Of a stretch of DNA of 64,000 nt, positions 55,001 through 64,000 are shown piece by piece. Origin of the DNA: Enoplolaimus lenunculus (lineage: Eukaryota > Nematoda > Enoplea > Enoplida > Thoracostomopsidae); contig JASANG010001923.1 of NCBI GenBank assembly GCA_030248215.1, positions 2,501-66,500 of the forward strand, given 5' to 3'. The notes below the pieces were generated by a model. The model had not been told where the DNA came from. It searched no databases and saw only the letters and a program-made list of their open reading frames with translations. Numbering within the stretch: the stretch's first letter is position 1; the number at the start of each line of letters is the position of its first letter. Both the position numbers and the translations under genes were made by a program.

Positions 55001-55172
55001 ACATGGGCCCATTTTCCAAACGGTTGCTTGTTCCCAGTTAACAGACCTGTAAACATCGGCGGAAAAAATATTTAAAGACTTACGTTACTTTACGGCCAAC
55101 TGAGTCTAAAACTGTTTTTATTTCAGCATCGGAACTGGATTCTGATCCGCTATGGCTACCTTGTTCGTCCAT
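52029..55172 (-). CDS. TAL/SCL/LYL-family bHLH transcription factor (TAL2-sized)
   Basis: Three exons on the - strand: 55172-55084, 52625-52442, 52091-52029. GT..AG splices, phases join exactly; 336 nt, 111 aa (vertebrate TAL2 is 108). Exon 1: [20 protein letters not shown] then VLDSVGRKV. Exon 2 holds [40 protein letters not shown] and RFLQ, the helix-loop-helix in TAL form ([16 protein letters not shown]). Exon 3 finishes helix 2 and a charged tail, [20 protein letters not shown] then stop. Family members dimerise with E proteins and direct blood, endothelial and neural fates. Odd point: between GRKVTN and RWRQQNVN there are 16 residues ([16 protein letters not shown]) where TAL proteins have only about three, ending RE, so the DNA-contact motif is broken as read. 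The [12 protein letters not shown] core makes the family secure; TAL1, TAL2 and LYL1 cannot be told apart here. Confidence 0.88.
52778..53205. mobile_element. TA-flanked MITE (CTGTAGTAACCCGAATAAG), copy 2
   Basis: Ends CTGTAGTAACCCGAATAAG and ..CTTATTCGGGTCACTACAG, TA on both sides. GAGTCC words inside. In intron 1 of the bHLH gene. About 55 bp longer than the copy at 10236-10608. Confidence 0.8.
53398..55009. mobile_element. 1.6-kb expanded MITE carrying an internal satellite
   Basis: Terminal ends GCCTATGTATAGCACAGGGG and ..CCCCTGATCTATACATGGGC match the hexamer-MITE family, with long inverted arms (CTTCCAGTTTTCCAC.. and ..TTTTCCACCCTGGAAAAGTG, GTCGTCATACAGGAGTGG). Flanked by CATTTTCC on both sides. 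Instead of hexamers it holds a satellite of about 80-bp units (53500-54770, around 15 copies) with core GGAAAACGGGAAAAGTGGAA. It makes up two thirds of intron 1 of the bHLH gene. Confidence 0.8.
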
Positions 55173-56537
55173 CACAAAAGTAACAATGTATATTTTAATT
55201 TTCTCATAACGTTTGAAAAATATATTTTGCGCTAAAATTTTAGTAATAATATTTTCAATGATTTTTTTGCAATTTGGCATAATATATTAATACCTCGATT
55301 TAAAAGAAAAGGTGGCACCTCTACCCGTACCTCCATAGCTTTAATCTGAGCGCTAAATCTGAGTTCAAAATCATTCCTAAACCTATACCTAATAGTAAAG
55401 GCTGATGCCAAACTTTGATAATTTAAAAAACTATATGTAAAACTGTATAAGAGCATGGTTTATATATATTTACAAGCTTCTGGTTTGACTTTGTTCGAAC
55501 GCTTAGTCTTTATGTACGTCGGAGTAATGGCAGGATAGGCATGGCCTGCTCCGAGCTGTGCGCGTAGGGATCACCACGAGATTAAAAAGGGGCCAAAAAT
55601 CACATTCAGTGGCCGGGATTATCAAGTTTTTAACACTGACGGTTCTGTATAATTCTTTTGATTAAGATTTAATAAAAAATGTGACTGTTTTCTTATTCGC
55701 TTAGCTCATATAAAATCTTATTCAAAGTGCCATCTTAATATTGCTTCCTGCGTTCGAAAACATACAGTTTTTACATAATCCCAAAGCTGACACAAAACTA
55801 TAATTGTCAGATAGTATAGAATATATATATTTAGTGCTAAATATGCGTCTAATTTTTCGCTCGTGTCGCTCGTGACCTCTACACTCACTATTTCTATTCT
55901 ACCTCTGGCTTAGGCTTAGGCTTAGGTTTAATTTCGACAATTTGTTGCGAAGATATTTATAGATTTTGAACTGCAACACACGAAAACCAGATATACAGGG
56001 CAAACTAGGAATCGTATTCTTCACTGAACTGATGCTAAACCAACATTTTGTATTAAGATTTATTACTTATTGCGTTTGGTTTCCCATTCGCTTCTCCGCG
56101 AGATTTTTGGAGTTAATGCTTCCTTTGCAAGCGGCAGAAGTTTATGTATTGTCCACTACGAGCGCTCGTACTATGTATGTAGTTTAACCAGATATATTTA
56201 GCTGTTAAAATAGGTGGCTTCAAAATGTAGTTTCCACCAAGCAAGTATGCATCAACCACACCACTGCTTACATAGCGTTTACAAAATTGCTCAAACGGTT
56301 TTACTCTTTTTCGGCTGGCAGCGCATTTGGCCAACAGTAGTAATCAGTCAACTTTCTGTGATCATTGCGGAGGGAATATTGCGAGCCACACAATCCTAAA
56401 TCAGTTTTTGTAGCGGTTGATGTAAAAATTATCTGTCAAAGCTTAGAACTGAATTCTGCCGCAAATGTCAAATTGTAAGTTTACTGAAAGTGCCATTTTA
56501 ACACGATCTCCCGGTATGGCTTAGGCTGCGGTTACGG
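55173..56537. other. Intergenic stretch upstream of the bHLH gene
   Basis: Upstream of the bHLH start on its strand, so it may hold the promoter. A short CTTAGG run at 55908-55930 is a MITE fragment. I see no TATA/initiator that I can defend and no further gene; short frames at 55966-56399 look accidental. Confidence 0.4.
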
Positions 56538-56723
56538 GGCCGGGCCTATGTAAAGATCAGGGACGGAATAGTTTTCTGCTGGACTGCAATAAAATAAGCT
56601 CAAGCTCAGGCTTAAGCTTGGGCTTAGGTATAAGCTCATTTTTACGCTTAGGCTTAGGTTTAGGCTTATTATGGTTAGGAATATGCTTATACTACTATTA
56701 CAACCCTGTTCTGTGCATTGGCC
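56538..56723. mobile_element. Hexamer MITE copy (TSD GGTTACGG)
   Basis: Starts GGCCGGGCCTATGTAAAGAT, ends ..CCCTGTTCTGTGCATTGGCC; exact 8-bp duplication GGTTACGG (56530-56537, 56724-56731). The left end is of the 'AAGATCAGG' type and the right end of the 'TTCTGTGCA' type, so it is a mixed copy. Confidence 0.85.
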
Positions 56724-57238
56724 GGTTACGGTTTTACAAACGCTTAAGCATTTAAGTTAATCTTAGAATGGTTTTTATTTTATTAATGATAATACACCAT
56801 GTTATGTGAGACTTTCGTCTTATATCAGCACCACGAAAGTAGTTGTTTCTTAAAGTGTTTAGAAAAACCTTTGGAATTTCTTTATGTTTTTTCTTTTCAC
56901 AAATCTCTGTGGTGTTGTAAGAACCCACAAAACTTAATTCAAACGACAAATATTAAATGAATTGTGTCAAAAACTAAAAACACTAAACAAAATCATGGCA
57001 AAGTATTAGCAAGACTTTTCCGTAATATATTATACTCGTGATGTTAGGAGTTTTAAAAAACTAAATACTATCATAATATTAGTATCAACCAATGTCTTGT
57101 ATATTGCACCCTTAGTAGGCTACACTACAAAACATCCCCAAAAGAACTGAATGCAGAAACGTTTGTCATTGCAAATTTTGCTAAATTCTAACTTCGCCTA
57201 ACTTAGTGAAATAAACCAAAGCTGGGCCAAAAACTAAA

Positions 57239-57717
57239 GCCCTATTCACACGTGCCAGTTTTTGCTGCGGGAACTTGCAGCTCCAAATTACACGCAGTAC
57301 TTGCATTTTTTATCAGCCAATGACAAAGCGGCTACACGGCAAAAAATCGTGAGTCAAATTGACTCCCTCCGAAACAGGCTCTACATGACTACACAAACTG
57401 AGTCAAATTTGACTCCGCCAGAGTCAAACGCGCGACTAAGTGAGTCGAATTTGACTCTGCCGAAGTCTAATTTGACTCAATTTGTGTAGTCACGTAGAGC
57501 CTATTTCAGAGGGAGTCAATTTGACTCACCATTTTTTGCAGTGTACAATACGGTGTATTTTCATGGTAGTTCACACTTGTGAATTGAATTTTTAGCTATG
57601 TTTTTTGTTTTATTATTTGTAGCGACAAGTTTTTCGGCCGGGATTTTGCACAAAACTTGCAAGTGCAAGTTGCAGCTGTAAGTTCTTGTCGCGAGAACTT
57701 GCACGTGTAAATAAGGC
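57239..57717. mobile_element. CACGTGCCAG-ended MITE with a nested mariner-like MITE
   Basis: Outer ends GCCCTATTCACACGTGCCAG and ..GAACTTGCACGTGTAAATAAGG. Interrupted at 57335-57543 by the TA-flanked element. Same family as 29017-29282. Confidence 0.75.
57335..57543. mobile_element. mariner-like MITE copy 2, nested
   Basis: TA, then CACGGCAAAAAATCGTGAGT.. and ..ACTCACCATTTTTTGCAGTG, then TA. The palindromic interior with GAGTCAAATTTGACTC words is shared with 13599-13797 and 60454-60652. Confidence 0.85.
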
Positions 57718-58720
57718 TTTATAGTAATTCTAAATTTCCTATTTGATCAAAAGTTTTAGCGACACTTAAAATCATATGAACGTTTTCAGTTATTAATTTG
57801 TATCAACGGAAAATTTTCAATACTCAATGCAACTCAAGCAACAATTAATATACTTAAGCATAGCAAAACGTCAATTTCTTTCAACAACTAAATTCCTTTT
57901 CAACATGCCGCCAAAGAATTATCACAAATTTCAACAGCGGCTCAACAACGAGGGGCTAAGGAACGCGGTTCGCACGATTATTTTCGCGACCTGATACAAT
58001 TTCGTTGTAAAATTAAGGAAAATTTGCGATAGGAAATATTATTTTGAACCGTCTGTAAGAAATATTTTTGCCCCCTCTGCTATATTCCTGATTGAACGGC
58101 TCAATTTCAACCGGTTATCAAGCGGATAAACTGTGATGCAAATTCTTATAAACCGACAACAGTAAGCACTAATACGAATTGTCAAAGGAATTTGTCTAAA
58201 TTATAATTAGCACATAGCTTAACCTAATGCGTTATCTAGCGTAAGCCAGGCTTGAAAGCGACGTCTTGACTAATATTTGATTTGGTTCACAGATTAGAAG
58301 TGCTACTTGTATATATATTGTATGTATTAAATTAGTAAATATACCATGACTTAATATTTGCGTAAAAGATAAATACTGCTAATTCTAAATGTCTTGACAA
58401 TTGTTTAAACTAAAGCAAAGGTTCCGAGTTGTGCGAACGGCAGTGCAGGTTTAATAAAATTTACTGTTATTATTAATGACGCAAGCTACAATTCAATTGC
58501 TTGGCTAATAGGTTGTAAATTTAGTCTTGCGATTAAGGGTTTGATTTACTTTGATGTATTTGTTGTGTCCCTACTTGGTGCATGAACCTATCGCAGGCTT
58601 TTCAATGCGATTAATTTCTTGCAAATATGTCAAATCATATAAAGATAGCCAGTTTTTCGCATTTAAATACTTTTTATGGTTAACTTCTATTCAGTGTAAG
58701 TATGTATTTATAACACCTTC

Positions 58721-58881
58721 GGCCCATGTATAGAACAGGGCCGGATCGTTTTCCGAAGGGGCTATAATAGAGTCAGTTTAAGCTTTAGACTTATTTTTGC
58801 TTAGGCTTAAGCTTAGGCTTAGGCTTAGGCTTAGGGATATGCTTATACTATACTGTTGCGGCCCTGTTCTATACATGGCCC
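58721..58881. mobile_element. Hexamer MITE copy (TSD ACACCTTC)
   Basis: Ends GGCCCATGTATAGAACAGGG and ..CCCTGTTCTATACATGGCCC, exact 8-bp duplication ACACCTTC. Interior (CTTAGG)n in one sense. One of the cleanest copies and useful as a family reference. Confidence 0.9.
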
Positions 58882-59151
58882 ACACCTTCAATGAGTGTAT
58901 TTGAACTAAACTAAACTGTTTTCAGTAATTTAAAACACAGCTGAGATGTTTAAAGAAATCGTGGAGAGGCTTCGTATTTAGAAAAAAAGGAAAAACATTT
59001 ATATATTTTAAAGTTCTATTAATAAAGTTAAAATACTACAGCTTTTTGCAACAAACGCAAAATAGTTTAGCACCTTTGGTGCTTTTAACGCAAAACAGTT
59101 TTAATAAAACCTGAATACATAGAATAATTTATTGATATGTATACTAATATT

Positions 59152-59362
59152 GACCCATATGTATAGAACAATGCCGGAACAGTAGTATAAGCATATTCCT
59201 AAGCCTAAGCCTAAGCCTAAAGCGTAAGGGTATGGATGAAACCTATTCCTATGCCTAAGCCTAAGCTTAAGCCTAAGCCTAAGCAAAAAAATTGGTCTTA
59301 AGCTTGAACTGACTATTACGTCTCCGCCGGAAAACGATCCGGCCCTGTTCTATACATGAGCC
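59152..59362. mobile_element. Hexamer MITE copy (AATATT flanks)
   Basis: Ends GACCCATATGTATAGAACAA and ..CCCTGTTCTATACATGAGCC, two AAGCCT runs in the same sense. The flanks share AATATT only. Confidence 0.78.
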
Positions 59363-59595
59363 CGAATATTGATTCTGCTTTCTTCACTGTAACCTGTGCC
59401 GTTTTCTTTATGAACAAAAACATACAAACACCGCAGCAAAATGCGATCATGATGAATTGAAGCTGAGTTCAGCCTAAAACAGCAACGTTAAAATAAGTTA
59501 ACACAAATTTAGACAGAAGTATGATTGAAAGAAATTTGACACCGTTCAACTAAGCTCCGTAAGCTGCGTCGAAGACCGTGAAGATAGTTTAACCC

Positions 59596-60235
59596 CTTTG
59601 AAGATATTTTTAACCCCTTCCATCCACGTAATAGTGCGCGCACTAGTGTAAAAAATTATCCAGGTCTAGGTAAAGATCTATGTAATTTTTACGAACTCTG
59701 AAGGAAAAATGTTATATTTAGCACTAGTCCCTTAAGGAGACACTGTTCGTTGCTGTGCATTTGTTTTAGCAGAAGCTGTGCACAAAAAAATAAAAATTAT
59801 TTCACAGAAACAATGCTATAGCGAGAGTCTGCGTTTTATCAGTAGTTGCTATCGAGAGACTGTTTTGTCCTTATTCCCTTGGAAAACTGTCAGGACAAAA
59901 CCGGCTTTCTAAGTGCATGGTGTGTGTTGTCATCGGGCCCTGTGTAGTATCGTTTCTGACACTCGTCCTAAGGGGGTAGGTGGACAATTTTTACAACTAT
60001 ACGCGTATTATTACGTGGATGAGCCATGGGAAACTTCAATGTATACATGTGACTTAATACACAGTGTGGAGCACAATTAACTATTAGCGTTGCAAAATCT
60101 CCTCAAGACGCGAGATCCCCTCATAATCTAGCGTCATGGTAAACGCTTCCAACAAGTGAGGTTGCGATTCGAATCCTTTCTGAAAGTTACGTTCCATACG
60201 TTAGTACAGCAAGTATTCATCGGAGAAATGTTTTT
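59596..60235. mobile_element. Degraded TTAA-type relative with tRNA-like remnant
   Basis: CCCCTTCCATCCACGTAATAG at the left; ATACACAGTGTGGAGCAC, CTCAAGACGCGAGATCCCC and GCGATTCGAATCCTTTCTG further on align loosely with the tRNA-core family. Heavily diverged and expanded; limits rough. Confidence 0.35.
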
Positions 60236-60453
60236 AGCCAAAAGGCCAAGCTATAAAACCAATAAGCATTGCTAAACAACTCAACATAAAGCCAAATTGA
60301 ATAGTATTTCACCTTTATATCGAATTCTACAATCCTAGCGTTTTCCAAACGATGGTGGATACACTGTAGGCAGCTGGAACGTGATCCGTTTCGCAGACGA
60401 AACTGGCATTTGATATTGTTTGACTAAAAACAAAATATCAAATTGAGATCATA

Positions 60454-60652
60454 CACTGCAAAAAATGGGGAGTCAAATTGACTTTCTCGGAAATAAGCTT
60501 TTCCTGACTACACAAACTGAGTCAAATTTGATTCCGCCAGAATCAAATTCGATTCACTGTTGACTCTGGCGGAGTCAAATTTGACTCAGTTTGTGTAGTC
60601 AGGAAAAGCCTCTTTCCGAGAGAGACAATTTGACTCCCAATTTTTTACAGTG
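60454..60652. mobile_element. mariner-like MITE copy 3
   Basis: TA, CACTGCAAAAAATGGGGAGT.. and ..ACTCCCAATTTTTTACAGTG, TA. Nearly a perfect 200-bp palindrome. Confidence 0.88.
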
Positions 60653-61611
60653 TAGGAATAAAATAAAATTACGAAAATTTTATAATACAACAGTACGTAA
60701 AAAGACAGGGTGGGTTGGCGGTATGCTTTTCGTAAGACAAACGTCCGGTGCCGTATAATGCCGCGAGTCAAAAAAATTTGGTGGCAAACTGTTTATGCAA
60801 TGCCATGATAGCGGCATCGTTTAGTGGTTCGTATCCACTTTCCCAGACTTTTTAGTTTTTGGCTTAGGTTAAATATCAGATTTAGGCTAATACTCCCGCA
60901 ATTGGTTTGACAGAAGATTAGAGACATATTGGTGAACCTCGTAATGATGAAGGGAAAATATGCAAGAGTTGTATAAAAATATGATCATAATGTCTACTTA
61001 CTTCAAATTTGAACAAATCTGAAGCTCACGCAAAAAATTATCAGTGAGAAAAGCATGTGAGATTTTGAAAATTCAAGTGTGATACTATAAATATATAATA
61101 ACGGCTAAGGATTGGTTTAAAAATGCTTAATCTATGTTTTTAGCTGCGGCTGGCAAGAGATCGAACAATGAAATAATCCTCCTGATTCATCTTATGGTGT
61201 TATACAAGAGTATGCAGGTTTGGCGAACGAACTCTCTCTAAAAACTTAAACTTAAACTACGCATAACCAAACTTGAATCTTAGTTTAAGTCAAACTCAAA
61301 TGGTTGGACGGACTAAACTAAACAAAGTATAACAAAAACTAACATATTTTTAAGTTTAAGACGAGTTTAAGTTAAACAAGCCTACCTGATAATTTAGTTA
61401 ATCCAGAAAGTTAGTTTAATGCTGCTGAATTAATTTAAACTTAAATCAAGTTAGTTTAAGCTTTTAGAGATCAGGTATAAATTAAGTAATGTTTTTAATA
61501 CTTTAAAATTAGTAAAACATACTTTGAATTTCTGATGAACTCTTTGCGTCGCAAAATTTTAAGCTTGAAGCGGCTGGCAAGGTGATACATCCCCTTTATA
61601 GCTTTTTAGCA

Positions 61612-62473
61612 GAGTGCAACCGGATACCAAAAACTGACGGAGCCGGAGGCGGATAATGTTATATCCGGCCAGAGCCGGACCCGGATCCGGATATTCAATT
61701 AAAATCTAATACTAGATTGCATTCAAATATCAGAACAAAACTTACAATTCTTCCTTCCGTGGCTTAAAGTACCTAAAGGGATTACGTGGCAAAATTTAAC
61801 ATCTCACACCGATGCATTTGTAACACTTTAAAGCCGTCCTTACACTATTCTACGTTTTTGAACCGTTGCGTAGAAAGCAGAAGTTATTATTGGAGAAAGT
61901 AATAGCTGATGAATAAAATTTCGCTATGAAACTATGAATTTTTACAGTTTTACGCAATGACTATTAGCAGATATTCTGAAAACACACAAAAAATTATGAA
62001 AAACCAAATAACTACAAAAAAGCGTTAGAAATAATTTTTTTTTAATTTTTCTTCTGTAGTGACCACAAGATGACCGTTTCATGACCGGTCTCCGCCCATC
62101 CGTGGATCGCAATTGAAGCTACTATTTTTGCTTAGGCTTAGAATTGGTTATAAACCCATTAGGCTTAGCCTTAGGAATAGAATGTTATATATACACACGT
62201 CACCTATATCTGGTTTTCCAGCGTTATTGTAATCCAATGACGATTGTGAACGTACAAGGTCAAATGCAAACACTTTACATTACATGCGTGTGCCAGAAAA
62301 AATATATAAAAGTAAAGTCAATCAGTTCGATGGTACTTAGCATAAATACAAATGATTATATATATTTTTTAAAGTTTTTTAAAAAGTAATATACGGCAAG
62401 TTAAAATACCGGAGTCGGATGTCGATTTTTTGCCGAAACCGGGCCGGATATTGGATATTCGGTTGCACCCTGT
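61612..62473. mobile_element. Element with GCAACCGGATA inverted ends, about 860 bp
   Basis: Left GAGTGCAACCGGATACC, right ..TATTCGGTTGCACCCTG; sub-terminal GCCGGA/TCCGGC words at both ends. The interior is AT-rich with a CTTAGG fragment and no coding region. Relatives at 17580-17880 and near 32030. Confidence 0.55.
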
Positions 62474-64000
62474 CTTGTACGTATCACAGCATGTTTATCC
62501 AATAACCTGGCAATCAACAGCGGATTTTGAATAAACAATTGTTTACAATTTACGTAACATTTTCAAATAAAAACAGGACTTTGACATCGAGAGTTGTTTG
62601 TTTTATTTGCCTAATTGCCTAATATATAAACTCACCAAAATAAATACGACGAGGAGGGTCTGAAATAAACAAAATAGCAAACAATAAAACGTAAGAATCC
62701 CATCAACTTTAACATTGATACTTAAAAAAGAAATCATCAATAGTTTGTGTTAATACGAAAATTTTAGCTCGCTCTTGTAATCTCAGCAGTAGGTTTCGAT
62801 ATGACAGGGTGGGTCTGTAAAGTTGATGGTTATTTTTTGACGTATCATAATTTTCATTGGTTATTTCATGCCTAAATTTTAATTGTTTAAAAAAATTGAT
62901 AACATTTTTTAGTTTTCGAAATGTTTTGAACGAATATTTTGGTTGATACACCGAAATTGACTACAGATTTATAATTTTACATCTGTGTGCACCGAAAACA
63001 GCGCTGATCGGTGTCGTCGAGTTATTAACAGCTTTGGAACTTGAGTAGAAACGCGATTGCGTCTGTATTGTGAACAAATGTATGATTTCTAATTTTGCAA
63101 TTAGTACACAAATATGCCAATTTTTGTCATATGAAAATTGACCCCCTAATCTTGTTTTGCATTACAATTAATACTTGTCTTAGTATTTAAGATTAAATAC
63201 TTAATTCCTTCAATAAACTGTTTTTATGACAAAAATTTCCAGTTAAACTCGACAATGGGAACTGTTTTCGGCAACCAAATTTTATCATATTTTCTAACGC
63301 CATGTATTAACTGCACTTAAGTCTAATATTAAAGGCTAAAAGTCGAGTTCTAAATTTGAAATTTTCGAAAACTGTGTGATTGAAGCAGGTGTGTTAAATA
63401 TGGATTACGAGATATTCTTTCTCAATCAGCTCAAAGTTCACAATAAAGTTGATTAAAACGTTAAAAAACATACTTATAATTGTGCGATAAAATGGCCATA
63501 TTGTCCGCTTTCCATATAGGTGTAGCGAGGAACCACTGGTCTTCGTTATCGGTACAAATATAATTGCTACTACTACAATTAGTAGTTGTAGTTTAGCAAA
63601 CTTGTAACGCCTCATATCCGTGTAAATGCACTAAGAATTAACAAATCGAATAAGAACCAAAGCGTGTGTCCGAGCCGAACATCAGTAAAGGTTGCAATAT
63701 TTACAGTATTTTGTTCGCAAAGTTAGCAATTTTATTTGTGTCTAATTTTTCAGCCGACAGTTTCTGGTCATTTTAAACTTAAACAGCAAATATTACCTCA
63801 CTCCTAGTTGGTTTAATTCCTTGTGAGATGTTTAATTAACTCAGAAATTTGAGTTCTAAAAGTCTTAACTCCTGAATTATGTTTTTCAGAACTCTGAATT
63901 CTGAAATGACACAACTCATCCTGACTTAATCCACTGGTCTTGGATAAACTCATTTCAGTATAAGTGCGTATTTACTGTTATTGCTCAGAAATGACGTGAA
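62474..64000. other. Terminal intergenic stretch
   Basis: AT-rich DNA with no gene or RNA that I can support. 63826-63965 contains AACTCAGA/TCTGAGTT-type words related to the MITE at 19227-19480. Short open frames (62709-62951, 63394-63615) have no recognisable features. Confidence 0.4.

Noticed and set aside
4499-59362. Interstitial telomere or contig-end telomere from the TTAGGC-like runs
   Set aside because: Runs are short, in both orientations, and bounded by shared inverted ends with 8-bp target duplications; they belong to MITEs.
1-64000. Retroviral, LTR or LINE coding regions; CRISPR arrays; rRNA genes
   Set aside because: No reverse transcriptase, integrase, capsid-like or Cas-like frame was seen, and no regular spacer array or rRNA core was recognised.

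Overview
Metazoan nuclear DNA, AT-rich, with short spliced exons in long repeat-filled introns. There are no bacterial operons and no recognisable retroviral or LTR element. Gene content (an RBM8A/Y14 orthologue, a TAL/SCL-type bHLH gene, class B-like 7TM receptors with PAN and sushi modules) fits an invertebrate. A tunicate or other deuterostome is only a guess.

Layout. (1) 1-11700, + strand: receptor gene A, entering the window inside a Thr-rich exon and complete at its 3' end. (2) 11701-19590: repeat-rich intergenic DNA. (3) 19591-35571, + strand: receptor gene B, a complete 14-exon paralogue of A whose reading frame closes exactly (731 codons with stop). Domain order is signal peptide, two PAN/apple-like modules, Thr-rich mucin stalk, a short conserved linker, one sushi/CCP domain, a conserved 20-nt micro-exon, a seven-TM bundle and a short basic tail. 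Every shared internal exon has the same length in A and B. I see no GPS cleavage motif or GAIN domain, although the 7TM part looks adhesion/secretin-like. (4) 35572-46249: intergenic DNA with an 803-bp-offset duplication, a 1.3-kb foldback, a probably error-rich stretch and a GC-rich island. (5) 46250-49268, + strand: six-exon RBM8A (Y14), complete, 169 aa. (6) 52029-55172, - strand: three-exon TAL2-sized bHLH gene, 111 aa, whose DNA-contacting basic region is interrupted. (7) 55173-64000: intergenic repeats.

The window is saturated with small non-autonomous DNA transposons. The dominant family has about 20 copies with 8-bp target duplications; its interior consists of opposed (TTAGGC)n-type hexamer runs. 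Others are TA-flanked mariner-like MITEs, 8-bp-TSD hAT-like MITEs, TTAA-flanked piggyBac-like elements carrying a tRNA-like core, and longer inverted-repeat elements. Several are nested.

All exon joins were derived by hand from splice signals, reading phase and paralogue comparison. No alignment, database search or transcript evidence was available.
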